Source: an uncultured Eggerthellaceae bacterium (GTDB lineage: Bacteria > Actinomycetota > Coriobacteriia > Coriobacteriales > Eggerthellaceae). Taken from it: a stretch of DNA of 46,144 nt. Shown here piece by piece: positions 34,470 to 41,739 of the stretch (within the stretch, counting starts at the first letter, position 1; every line of letters starts with the position of its first letter). Both the position numbers and the translations under genes were made by a program. Location of the stretch: positions 1 to 46,144 of the forward strand of contig CAKUFS010000017.1 of the NCBI GenBank assembly GCA_934648845.1, written 5' to 3'. The notes under the pieces were generated by a model. That model was not told where the DNA came from. It did no database searches and worked only from the letters and a program-made list of their open reading frames with translations.

Positions 34470-34802
34470 CTACATGCCCCAAGGTGCGCCCGCCGGGTTC
34501 AACTTACGGCGCTTTGAAAGCTCTTCGCCAAACAAGATGCAATAACGCAGCCCTTTCAAAGTCGCGTAAAGACAAGCAATCTCATGCTTAGAACCGTGAT
34601 TGAACACATCGTACGTAAGATAGGAACGGTCGAGCATAGGCTGGTACACCGGATTGTCAACCACCTGATCAAGCAAGATATTCGTAGACTCGCGCCCCAG
34701 CTCATCTTGCTTCAAGCAAATGTTATAGAGAATGTTCTCCTGCTCCGCAGACAAGCGTCCCAGCTCAAGAACTTCTGAACGAATCTCCTCTTCCGTTGCC
34801 AT
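34470..34802 (-). CDS. Small protein of the molybdoenzyme operon, function unknown
   Basis: The 110-residue product starts MATEEEIRSEVLELGRLS. It is mostly helical-looking with an acidic N-terminus, a central VVDNPVYQPMLDRSYLTYDVF segment and a basic C-terminus. No family is recognised. AGGAGGAAG lies directly upstream of ATG 34802. It is the last gene of the operon. Its place suggests a dedicated chaperone or accessory subunit (for example a TorD-like role), but no TorD motif is visible. Confidence 0.75.
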   Translation of the reverse strand: MATEEEIRSEVLELGRLSAEQENILYNICLKQDELGRESTNILLDQVVDNPVYQPMLDRSYLTYDVFNHGSKHEIACLYATLKGLRYCILFGEELSKRRKLNPAGAPWGM

Positions 34803-34887
34803 ATCTTCCTCCTGGTCCCCAGTCTCTTCTGTCTTGTCCCCACGCAAAAACTCCCTGGCGAGTTTTCACCTCTGCGTTCTCTCCCCG

Positions 34888-34915
34888 ATAAGCCCGCTTC
34901 GAAAAGCGGGCTTAT
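34888..34915 (-). terminator. Intercistronic hairpin
   Basis: ATAAGCCCGCTT and AAGCGGGCTTAT form a perfect 12-bp stem with a 4-base loop in the 125-base spacer between two small genes. It has only TTAT at its end, so it may be a weak terminator or an mRNA-stabilising hairpin. Confidence 0.5.
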
Positions 34916-34927
34916 TCCACCAGGTAT

Positions 34928-35203
34928 CTAGATTCCACCGAATCCCTTAGACGGATCGCTGCCGCCAACGCCATGAGCGGAGTCGCCAGCCTCGTTGCCC
35001 GTGCGCTTCGTGGAGGTGTAGCCGCCCCAAGCGCGAGCGATGAATTTGTCCTTGACAAAGAAAATCTGAGCCTTCATCAAGTCGCCCTTTTCAATACCAA
35101 CAGCAGCAAGAACCTCTTCCTGGGACTTGCCTTCAGCTAAAAGCTCATTGAGCTGAGCAGCAGCCGCAGGAGCTTCAAGCTCAAAAAACTCTTCCTTGTT
35201 CAT
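34928..35203 (-). CDS. Small Gly-rich-tailed protein of the molybdoenzyme operon, function unknown
   Basis: From ATG 35203 (preceded by AAGGAAAG) the product is 91 residues. An N-terminal helical part contains GKSQEEVLAAVGIEKGDL, resembling a small helix-turn-helix or ubiquitin-associated-like fold. FFVKDKFIARAWGGY follows, then a Gly/Ser-rich tail ending GSDPSKGFGGI. An in-frame ATG at 35233 lacks a good ribosome binding site. No family is recognised. Its position between the ferredoxin-like subunit and the last gene suggests a structural or assembly role. Confidence 0.75.
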   Translation of the reverse strand: MNKEEFFELEAPAAAAQLNELLAEGKSQEEVLAAVGIEKGDLMKAQIFFVKDKFIARAWGGYTSTKRTGNEAGDSAHGVGGSDPSKGFGGI

Positions 35204-35232
35204 AAGCTTTCCTTCCGTGGTTGTAGCGTACA

Positions 35233-35260
35233 CTTGCGGCCACCAATCGGCAGCCGCAAG
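35233..35260. other. Intercistronic hairpin
   Basis: CTTGCGGC (35233-35240) pairs with GCCGCAAG (35253-35260) around a 12-base loop in the 80-base spacer of the operon. On the minus strand it lacks a trailing T-run, so it is not an ordinary terminator for this transcript. Confidence 0.45.
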
Positions 35261-35283
35261 CTTTTCACATCATTGCAGCTCAA

Positions 35284-35643
35284 TTACAGCTGGAACAAAA
35301 CCATCGGGCGATCGAACTCAGCCATCTTTGCTTGCATCTCTTCAAGAGTACCGTAGTACATAGATGCGGATTCTTCCACCTGAACAGCCAGGGGACGCTG
35401 ACCAGCCTTATCGCCGTTCGTTCCCCAATGGTCGGAGAAGATAGACGTGGGGCACGGGATATAAAACCACTCCCACGCGTCGCCATCGTTGCCCTCGCCC
35501 TTCTTGAAGGGACCAACCTGAACTTCCTTGATGCCGAACTGATCGATAGGAAGACCGAGCTCTTCTTTGCAAGCAATCTCGGCAGCATGGTTGCCAGAGA
35601 AGTAGGTGTAATCAACGAGCAATGCATACTTCTGATCTGCCAT
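35284..35643 (-). CDS. Ferredoxin-like molybdoenzyme subunit that has lost its Fe-S cysteines
   Basis: This 119-residue protein has the layout of small 4Fe-4S dicluster electron-transfer subunits: KYALLVDYTY-, -EIACKEELGLP, GIKEVQVGPF, then WEWFYIPCPTS and a C-terminal YGTLEEMQAKMAEFDRPMVLF. In normal members the first motif is C-x-G-C-H-x-x-C-E-x-x-C; here it reads F-S-G-N-H-A-A-E-I-A-C, so three of four cysteines are gone. The second cluster motif after PTS is replaced by IFSDHWGTNGDKAG with none. It can hardly bind [4Fe-4S] clusters and is probably a structural subunit. It lies 19 bases after the catalytic gene, with AAGGAAG before its ATG. Confidence 0.85.
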   Translation of the reverse strand: MADQKYALLVDYTYFSGNHAAEIACKEELGLPIDQFGIKEVQVGPFKKGEGNDGDAWEWFYIPCPTSIFSDHWGTNGDKAGQRPLAVQVEESASMYYGTLEEMQAKMAEFDRPMVLFQL

Positions 35644-35662
35644 AGTCTCTACTTCCTTTCAA

Positions 35663-37975
35663 TTAATCCTGATCAAGGCTGCGAACGCGCTTGATATTGC
35701 ACATAACACCCTTGTAAGGAGCACCGAAGCCCAACTTACCCACATTAAAGTGCGGAACCAAGCTGTTGAAGTTAGACTTCCAAACGCCAAAGAGGTTCGG
35801 CTCTTCGCCGTCTTGCTCGGGGAACCACCAGCCGTGAGCGCAGTTCAAAATGCCAGGCTTGATGATCGGGGTGATTTCGGCCTTGAAACGAGCCTCACCG
35901 AACATGTTGTAAACTTCGCACCAGTCGCCATCGGTAATGCCGTACTCTTCTGCAGTCTGGGGATTAATCTGAACCCAAGGCCACGGATCAATCTGGCGCA
36001 AAGACGGAACATGACGATGCTCGGAATGGAACGAGCTGTAACGACGCGAACCAGAAGTGGAAATCAGCGGATACTGCTCGGCCAGGTCAGGCTTGCTAAT
36101 CTGGCTGTAGTTAGGCTCCTCATAGTAAGGCAGCGGGTCTTCGCCCCAGGATTCGTACAGAATCGAGTAAGCTTCGATTTGACCAGTAATGGTGTTGAAA
36201 CCAGGCTGACCATCGAAACGCAGCAAACCCTTTTCGTACTTCTCGTATTCGAAGCCATGAGCACCGGGCTGATAAAGACCGAGTTCCTGGAATGTCTTCC
36301 AGTCAAAGCCCAGCTCTTTAAGCTGATCGCTGAAGAAGTCCTCTACGGCAACCTGCAACGCATCCAAATCCAACGACTTGCCATCGGCAGGCTTGTACCA
36401 CGGCCACCACTCAGGATTGAGACGCTGACCGAACATAAGGCAAATCTCCAGGTCAGACTTGCATTCACCCACCTGCAGCGCCTTATTCATGGGGCCCATG
36501 AACACGGTGTTGCGGCCGTAGTGGGTCAAAACAATGCCGTCGTGTTCTGCCCAAGTAGCCATAGGCAGGAAGTAGTCGCCAACAGCCATTGCAGTAGGCG
36601 TGAGCGTCAAATCCTGGACAACAACGAATTCGAGCTTCTGCAAAGCCTTGTGCCAACGCTTCGGCTGGGCAGAGCACGTGGGAGCCAGGAAGTTAGAGCT
36701 GTTGAACCAGCCCATCTTCAGAGCATACGGCTGATCCGTCTCCATAGTGTTCAGCGTTTCATCGGGCTGCGTGGTTGCCATGCCCGTGGACAGACCCGGC
36801 CAAGCAGCAGCGCCAATACGCTTGGACCAAACCTCGTCGCTCATTGCACCGCGCTGCTCCATGCGCCATTTGCCCAAAAGTGCAGAAGGGGGACCAAGGG
36901 TCAGACCACCCGGACGATCGATAGAACCCGCCAAAGCAGCCAAAACAATGAAGGCCTGAGACAGCTGAACGCCGTTCTTGTTCTGGTCAAAGGCAAGACC
37001 CCATGCCCAGCCAATGGGACGCTCAGTGCCAATGATGTGGGCCACGCGCTTGATATCCTCAACGGGAACCGTGGTAATCTCGGAGACCTTCTCTACGGGA
37101 TATTCGGCCGCGCGAGCCTTGATGTCGTCAAGACCGAAAATCCACTTCTCGGCGAATTCGTGATCGTACTCGTCGTTCTCGAACAGAAGGTTCATGATGC
37201 CCAGAGCCAAGCATGTGTCGGTTTGAGGACGAACCTGCAAGTTGATGTTGCCGTTGTGGGCACCCACCCACGTAACGCGAGGATCAATAGAGATGATCTT
37301 CGTGCCAAGCTTCATCATGTCAACCAAGCAGTGGCCGAAGAAACCGTCGCCATTGGAAGGCAGCGGCTCTTTACCCCAAACAACAACCCACTTAGGTAGA
37401 GTGTAACGAGGATCGTTGTAGCTGCCAGGCAAGTGTCCCGCGTAGTCAAGTTCGGGATAGCCTGCACCCAAAACGTAGTCGGAAATGGAGCAACGGGGGC
37501 CGTAGCACGACCAACCAGACTGGGTGTAGCAGCAGTTAGGAGACTGCAAAACCGAGAACGTCAAGGCATAATAGAAAATGCAAGCCTCGCGACCGGTGCC
37601 GCCAAAGCAAACGATGGACTCGGGACCGTAATTCTCCTGGAAATAGCGAACCTTTTCGCAGATGGTGTCAATCGCTTCATCCCACGTGGTGCGCTCCCAC
37701 TTCATTTTGCCGCGGTCTTCGGGATCGCGCTTCATGGGGTAGATGATGCGCGACGGCGCATACGTATACTCGCGAAGTGCCAGGTTCATAGCGTTAACGC
37801 GGCCCGTGGTAATGGGATTATCATCGTCGCCCTCCACGCGAATCAATTCCCCATCTTTCGTGATAACCTTCACGCCGTATCCGACGGGATGGCTTCCCGG
37901 AGGTGACCAAGTGTTGGAGCGGGTTACAACAGTACCGTCGTCCATGACGGTCTGCCACTGCTTTCCGTATGCCAT
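35663..37975 (-). CDS. Molybdopterin-dependent enzyme, catalytic subunit without N-terminal [4Fe-4S] motif
   Basis: This 770-residue protein belongs to the DMSO-reductase family, binding a bis-MGD cofactor (KWERTTWDEAIDTI, ESIVCFGGTG, WVVVWGKEPLPSN, IISIDPRVTWV, HGWWFPEQDGEEPN). CYTQSGWSCYGPRCS near 150-165 probably holds the metal ligand. The N-terminus keeps the family framework (SNTWSPPGSHPVGYGVKV, GRVNAMNLALREYTYAPSRI), but Asn, Tyr and Asn/Met sit where cluster cysteines are expected, so no [4Fe-4S] cluster. No twin-arginine signal is present, so it is probably cytoplasmic. ATG 37975 follows AAGGAG. It could be a cluster-free reductase or a non-redox hydratase/transhydroxylase; the substrate is unknown. 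Confidence 0.9.
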   Translation of the reverse strand: MAYGKQWQTVMDDGTVVTRSNTWSPPGSHPVGYGVKVITKDGELIRVEGDDDNPITTGRVNAMNLALREYTYAPSRIIYPMKRDPEDRGKMKWERTTWDEAIDTICEKVRYFQENYGPESIVCFGGTGREACIFYYALTFSVLQSPNCCYTQSGWSCYGPRCSISDYVLGAGYPELDYAGHLPGSYNDPRYTLPKWVVVWGKEPLPSNGDGFFGHCLVDMMKLGTKIISIDPRVTWVGAHNGNINLQVRPQTDTCLALGIMNLLFENDEYDHEFAEKWIFGLDDIKARAAEYPVEKVSEITTVPVEDIKRVAHIIGTERPIGWAWGLAFDQNKNGVQLSQAFIVLAALAGSIDRPGGLTLGPPSALLGKWRMEQRGAMSDEVWSKRIGAAAWPGLSTGMATTQPDETLNTMETDQPYALKMGWFNSSNFLAPTCSAQPKRWHKALQKLEFVVVQDLTLTPTAMAVGDYFLPMATWAEHDGIVLTHYGRNTVFMGPMNKALQVGECKSDLEICLMFGQRLNPEWWPWYKPADGKSLDLDALQVAVEDFFSDQLKELGFDWKTFQELGLYQPGAHGFEYEKYEKGLLRFDGQPGFNTITGQIEAYSILYESWGEDPLPYYEEPNYSQISKPDLAEQYPLISTSGSRRYSSFHSEHRHVPSLRQIDPWPWVQINPQTAEEYGITDGDWCEVYNMFGEARFKAEITPIIKPGILNCAHGWWFPEQDGEEPNLFGVWKSNFNSLVPHFNVGKLGFGAPYKGVMCNIKRVRSLDQD

Positions 37976-38044
37976 GTTCTCCTTCTTTCTTCCTTGTTTA
38001 CCTTTGCAAAACATCGCTTAGCGCGATGAAAAGCACTACTTATC

Positions 38045-38064
38045 GGGAGGAGCAAACGCCTCCC
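38045..38064. other. Intercistronic hairpin
   Basis: GGGAGG and CCTCCC pair around an 8-base loop in the 116-base spacer between the zinc-ribbon gene and the catalytic subunit gene. No T-run follows on the minus strand. Confidence 0.35.
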
Positions 38065-38091
38065 TGAAAATCCGCGTTGCGCGGAGCAATC

Positions 38092-38334
38092 CTAAGCCGT
38101 GGGAGGCTTTGGCGCGGCAGGTGCCGCGGGCGCTGCGGGAGCAGGTGCGCTGGGCGCAGCGGGAGCCGGAGCATCGGGCAACGGCTTCGTGCCGTCTAAA
38201 TACGGAGTGAAATCACATTTGCAAAACGGGCATGACTTCAGCTGAATACCGCCAATGGCCTGAAGAGTCCTACCGCATTCCGGACACTGATTAACGCCGG
38301 AACCGGCGCCTGCTTCTGCTGGTCTAAAGCACAT
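38092..38334 (-). CDS. Small zinc-ribbon protein with Pro/Ala-rich tail
   Basis: The 80-residue product has a zinc-ribbon core, C-x2-C in NQCPECGRT and C-x2-C in KSCPFCKCDF. About 30 residues of Pro-Ala repeats (APAAPSAPAPAAPAAP type) follow. An additional cysteine (MCF) is at the N-terminus. GAGAGGAAAC precedes ATG 38334. It is the first gene of the molybdoenzyme operon and divergent from the LuxR-type regulator. A role in metal handling or protein-protein contact is possible; none is shown by sequence. Confidence 0.75.
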   Translation of the reverse strand: MCFRPAEAGAGSGVNQCPECGRTLQAIGGIQLKSCPFCKCDFTPYLDGTKPLPDAPAPAAPSAPAPAAPAAPAAPKPPTA

Positions 38335-38580
38335 GATGTTTCCTCTCGATCAATACCGTTTTCTTTTTGCAACGCACGCTCCCCGCAAAGATCGCCGCTG
38401 CAGTGTTTCGCAGTGGTAATTCATTGCATCGTGCCACAAAAGCGACCCGTAACAAGGCCGTAAAAAAACTTTATTCTCTTTCCGAAAAAAGCCCTCGGAT
38501 AAAAGGGACAATTTTCGCAACACCCTTATCGTCCTATCGGTATGATTTTTATATTTCCGCAGTTCAGGGACATCATTCTG

Positions 38581-38682
38581 TTCTCAAGAAAAGTGTTTTC
38601 GGCTATAATAAACGGCATGATTCAAGCTGCCGAATCGCACTAGTGCGTGCGTCTTGAATCCAACTTTGGGGAGCGGTAAACT
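38581..38682 (+). promoter_or_regulatory. Promoter/operator region of the LuxR-type regulator
   Basis: TATAAT at 38604-38609 with TTCTCA 17 bases upstream gives one promoter. TTGAAT (38654-38659), 17 bases, TAAACT (38677-38682) gives a second, 40 bases before the ATG. Between them GATTCAAG (38619-38626) and CTTGAATC (38653-38660) form an inverted repeat around the perfect palindrome GCACTAGTGC (38637-38646). The palindrome could be an operator overlapping the second promoter. The whole 38335-38721 spacer is AT-rich and holds no other gene. Confidence 0.45.
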
Positions 38683-38721
38683 AGCCTTGGGAGAATTGGC
38701 TATTTCGCCGAAGGGGATCGC

Positions 38722-40434
38722 ATGGGGTTGCTGTCAAAACGCATCACAATTACCGTTGAAGATAAAATAAATAAGGGAATTCAAGGCGACTTGAGTGCTC
38801 ATTGCATTGCATTGGGGCTGAATGTAGCATGGGTTTTCTGCATCCTTTATGGTTTCGGCAGCCCCGAGCAAGCCTCCACCGTATCCGATTTCACCTTTAG
38901 GACAACATTTCTCACCTGTTTTGCGGCGGCAATGATTTGCGCCGCAATTACCGATCAGCGTTTCTTGCCCATATATACCGCCAAACGCTTTGCTGTGGTT
39001 GCCACCATCTTTGCAAGCTGCGGAACAATCTTACTAAATGTATCAGGTACTCTTGGAAATCCGCTGATTATTTATTCGGCAGCACTTTTGTCTGCATTGG
39101 GTTCAGCCGTTCTTGTGCTCTTTATCGGCATTGCTTTTAGTCGCGAGAATACGGCGACCATCTTCTTCAACTCGATGATTGCCATAGTTATTTCGATCAC
39201 CGTTTATATCCTTATCGGACGATTTGTTTCAACCGATCTGCAGCTTGTTGCTGCCGCGCTCTTACCCGTCATCGAACTTCCCTTGCTGTGGCTTTTGACT
39301 CCAGAATCCTATGTTGTGCGCCATGCGGTGCCTATCTTCAACCCGCTTCCCGTGAAAAAACCTGGGTTCATGTTGCACCTTGCACCACCCGCCCTGCTTT
39401 TCGGAGCAGTGCTTGGCGCTTTTCGTACGGCAAGCCTCAACACCGCTTTGGAGCAATCTCCCCTTACTCTGCTCCCTTTTGTTCTCACGGTTGGGACCGT
39501 TATATCCCTTGTCTTCATGATGGTTTCGTTCTCCGTTGGCGCAAGCAGCAGCTGGAATGATTTGCTTCGGCCGATTGTTCCCTTTGTTGCTTTCGCCGCA
39601 CTGTTCATCCCCAGCATCGACCCCAATGGATCCATTATCCCGTCTTCTATCGTCCTTGCCGGCATGCTCGCTCTTGCTTCGACTCTTTGGGCTTACTTTG
39701 GCCAGCTCTCTCAGGAATTCCGACTTTCTCCCATTTTTGTCTTTGCAGTTGCTGAAGCATTTATGAGCATCGGGCTTTTAGCGGAATCGACTTTCATTCA
39801 TTTAGAGCTTTCTTCCCTATTGCCCGCAATCGATCACATCACTTATCCCGCCATCTTGATTTTTATGCTGCTTTTGGGGTACAGCTTGATGCCCAGCATT
39901 CAAGACATCAAGCGCATGTTCCTTCCCTCAAAACGAACGAACAACAGCATGATTGCCCAAATCAACGATAGAAACGAACAACACATTGCGCCGGACAACC
40001 CCGCCGAAGACGATCGTGCAACCGATTCGCCCCAGACCACATTGTTTGAGCCCGAACGCGCGCACGTGCTGCACGAATCAAACAAGGGACCCGACCAGGC
40101 AAGCGAAGCCTCAGAAAAACCGCTTCCCTTGAATAATTTGGACAGCTTCTTTGCCGAAGTCAAAAACGATACGCGCGACGGAGAGCGGAAAACGGGCTGG
40201 TTCACCAACCGTTGCGAAGAAATAGCCAACTGCTATCTGCTCTCGCGCCGAGAAACTGAAGTACTGTTTTTCCTTGCCAAGAATTACAATGCCAGCTACA
40301 TTCAAGACAAACTTTGCATTTCGCGCAGTACCGCCAAGACGCACATAGCCCATATCTATCGTAAGCTTGATATTCACACGCAAAACGAGCTCATTCACAT
40401 GGTGGAAGAGGGTCGAGAAAAGCACGACGCATAG
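38722..40434 (+). CDS. Membrane-bound LuxR-type transcriptional regulator (12 TM + HTH)
   Basis: The 570-residue protein has about twelve hydrophobic segments between residues 28 and 395 (e.g. LGLNVAWVFCILYGFG, FAVVATIFASCGTILLNV, ILIFMLLLGYSLM). A hydrophilic linker and a C-terminal LuxR helix-turn-helix follow, near 505-565: LSRRETEVLFFLAKNYNASY and CISRSTAKTHIAHIYRKLDI. GAAGGGG precedes ATG 38722. Membrane LuxR regulators of this design are typical of Eggerthellaceae and often sit beside inducible molybdoenzyme genes. Here it is divergent from such an operon and is the natural candidate for its regulator, sensing a small molecule through the membrane domain (inference). Confidence 0.9.
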   Translation: MGLLSKRITITVEDKINKGIQGDLSAHCIALGLNVAWVFCILYGFGSPEQASTVSDFTFRTTFLTCFAAAMICAAITDQRFLPIYTAKRFAVVATIFASCGTILLNVSGTLGNPLIIYSAALLSALGSAVLVLFIGIAFSRENTATIFFNSMIAIVISITVYILIGRFVSTDLQLVAAALLPVIELPLLWLLTPESYVVRHAVPIFNPLPVKKPGFMLHLAPPALLFGAVLGAFRTASLNTALEQSPLTLLPFVLTVGTVISLVFMMVSFSVGASSSWNDLLRPIVPFVAFAALFIPSIDPNGSIIPSSIVLAGMLALASTLWAYFGQLSQEFRLSPIFVFAVAEAFMSIGLLAESTFIHLELSSLLPAIDHITYPAILIFMLLLGYSLMPSIQDIKRMFLPSKRTNNSMIAQINDRNEQHIAPDNPAEDDRATDSPQTTLFEPERAHVLHESNKGPDQASEASEKPLPLNNLDSFFAEVKNDTRDGERKTGWFTNRCEEIANCYLLSRRETEVLFFLAKNYNASYIQDKLCISRSTAKTHIAHIYRKLDIHTQNELIHMVEEGREKHDA

Positions 40435-40578
40435 AAAGCAGAGGTCGATTCATTCGCATCTGCAAAAATATTTTCGGCGGTTCATCTGCGCAAACAAGAA
40501 GCACTCTGGGAAGTCGAACACCGCACGATGCTACATTCCTTCCACCTGCTCAACCAAGGAAAGCTTCGTCCGAGCGCA

Positions 40579-40620
40579 CAAGCAGGGGAGCAGCCCTTAT
40601 TCGGACTGCTCCCCTGCTTG
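40579..40620. terminator. Large hairpin between convergent genes
   Basis: CAAGCAGGGGAGCAG and CTGCTCCCCTGCTTG form a perfect 15-bp stem with a 12-base loop, in the 213-base gap where the LuxR-type and UroD-like genes converge. No T-run follows on either side, so it may act as a bidirectional barrier rather than a classic terminator. Confidence 0.55.
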
Positions 40621-40647
40621 AATGGTGTTCTTCGGCTAAATCCGCGA

Positions 40648-41649
40648 TTACAGATTATGCTCTTTCCAGTAAACCTTAGAGTAATTGTCAATAGCCTCGT
40701 CCATGTAATCGTACACACCCGGGAACGTAGAAACGCCCAAACCTTGCGACGCACCAGGAACGTAATACAAAGGACCACACCAGTCGCATGCCTTTTTGAC
40801 CTCGGCATCTATAACTTCACGAGTCCAACCCGCGTAGTCAACCTTAGCCGAGTCAATACCGCCCATGAAGGTAATGTCCTTGCCGTACTTCTCAATGAGC
40901 ATAGGAATATCGTTAGTGCTCATGACGCCCTGCCAGATATCAATACCCATTTCAATCATATAGGGAACCAGAGTTTCTCCGTAAGAGTCGGAGTGATGCA
41001 CAATAAGCTCCACACCGCGACTCTTCCAATAGCCGTAAACCTCCTTGTAGGAATCAAGCAAAAATTCCTCGAACATCTCAGGAGACATGAAGGTGGAAAT
41101 CTGGGTGCCCCAGTCATCATGATGGAACAATCCGTCGGGGTTCAGATGATCGCACGTGACTTCAGCCAGTTCAAGCTCGAATTCAGTGATGTACTTGATA
41201 AGCTCTTTCAACTCATCGGGGCACTCGTAGAAAGCAGCACAAACGTTGGAAATCTCGCCCAAATAATGGCACATCTCAAATATGCCAGGAGCCACGAAAG
41301 GCATGGCGTATTGGGACTTGCGATCGATCTTCTCAAACGCCTCAATATCCTTCTCCCATTCGGATTCAGGCAGCTTCAACGAAGGCTTCTTTACATACTC
41401 TTTCCAATCCTCAATGTCCTTGCAAACAATGAGCTCGGGAGTATGCACAGGGAAAGCACCCGGCTGACCATCAGCCCAAGAAACAGTAACGCCCCAGTTG
41501 TTGACTACGTTGAGCTCACCCGGCTTCGGGTTGTTGCGAGCGCGATGCGTTGCCGTCATAACAATGTTGAATGCCTCGTACTGCTTAACGAAGCGTTCGG
41601 GCTTGCCGCCCTTCATGACCTCCTGGAGGTTTTCGCGAGGTGTAAGCAT
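40648..41649 (-). CDS. Uroporphyrinogen decarboxylase family protein (possible methyltransferase)
   Basis: The 333-residue product has the URO-D/MtaA TIM-barrel features: MLTPRENLQEVMKGGKPERF at the start, HHDDWGTQISTFMSPEMFEEF in the middle, HHSDSYGETLVPYMIEMGID and WQGVMST later. In corrinoid methyltransferases of this family the zinc site is H-x-C plus a downstream Cys. Here the sites read HHSDS and PGASQG, so those cysteines are absent. It is too divergent to be the haem enzyme HemE. AAGGAG precedes the ATG. It follows the transporter gene by 90 bases, with a terminator-like hairpin between. A role in demethylating or decarboxylating an imported compound is inferred. Confidence 0.82.
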   Translation of the reverse strand: MLTPRENLQEVMKGGKPERFVKQYEAFNIVMTATHRARNNPKPGELNVVNNWGVTVSWADGQPGAFPVHTPELIVCKDIEDWKEYVKKPSLKLPESEWEKDIEAFEKIDRKSQYAMPFVAPGIFEMCHYLGEISNVCAAFYECPDELKELIKYITEFELELAEVTCDHLNPDGLFHHDDWGTQISTFMSPEMFEEFLLDSYKEVYGYWKSRGVELIVHHSDSYGETLVPYMIEMGIDIWQGVMSTNDIPMLIEKYGKDITFMGGIDSAKVDYAGWTREVIDAEVKKACDWCGPLYYVPGASQGLGVSTFPGVYDYMDEAIDNYSKVYWKEHNL

Positions 41650-41672
41650 TTTTTCTCCTTTTCATCGATTTC

Positions 41673-41707
41673 AAAATTGCGCTCCCTTGTTACCTTGGGA
41701 GCGCAAT
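41673..41707 (-). terminator. Rho-independent terminator between transporter and UroD-like genes
   Basis: On the minus strand ATTGCGCTCCC and GGGAGCGCAAT form a perfect 11-bp stem with loop AAGGTAACAA, followed by TTTTG. It would end or attenuate the transporter transcript before the UroD-like gene. Confidence 0.7.
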
Positions 41708-41739
41708 CGATTCACCTATTGAGATTCTCCCGAAACTAC

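Noticed and set aside
40648..41649. HemE (haem biosynthesis) assignment for the UroD-like gene
   Set aside because: Sequence motifs fit the broad family only, and the genomic context is a transporter and PucR-type regulator, not haem genes.
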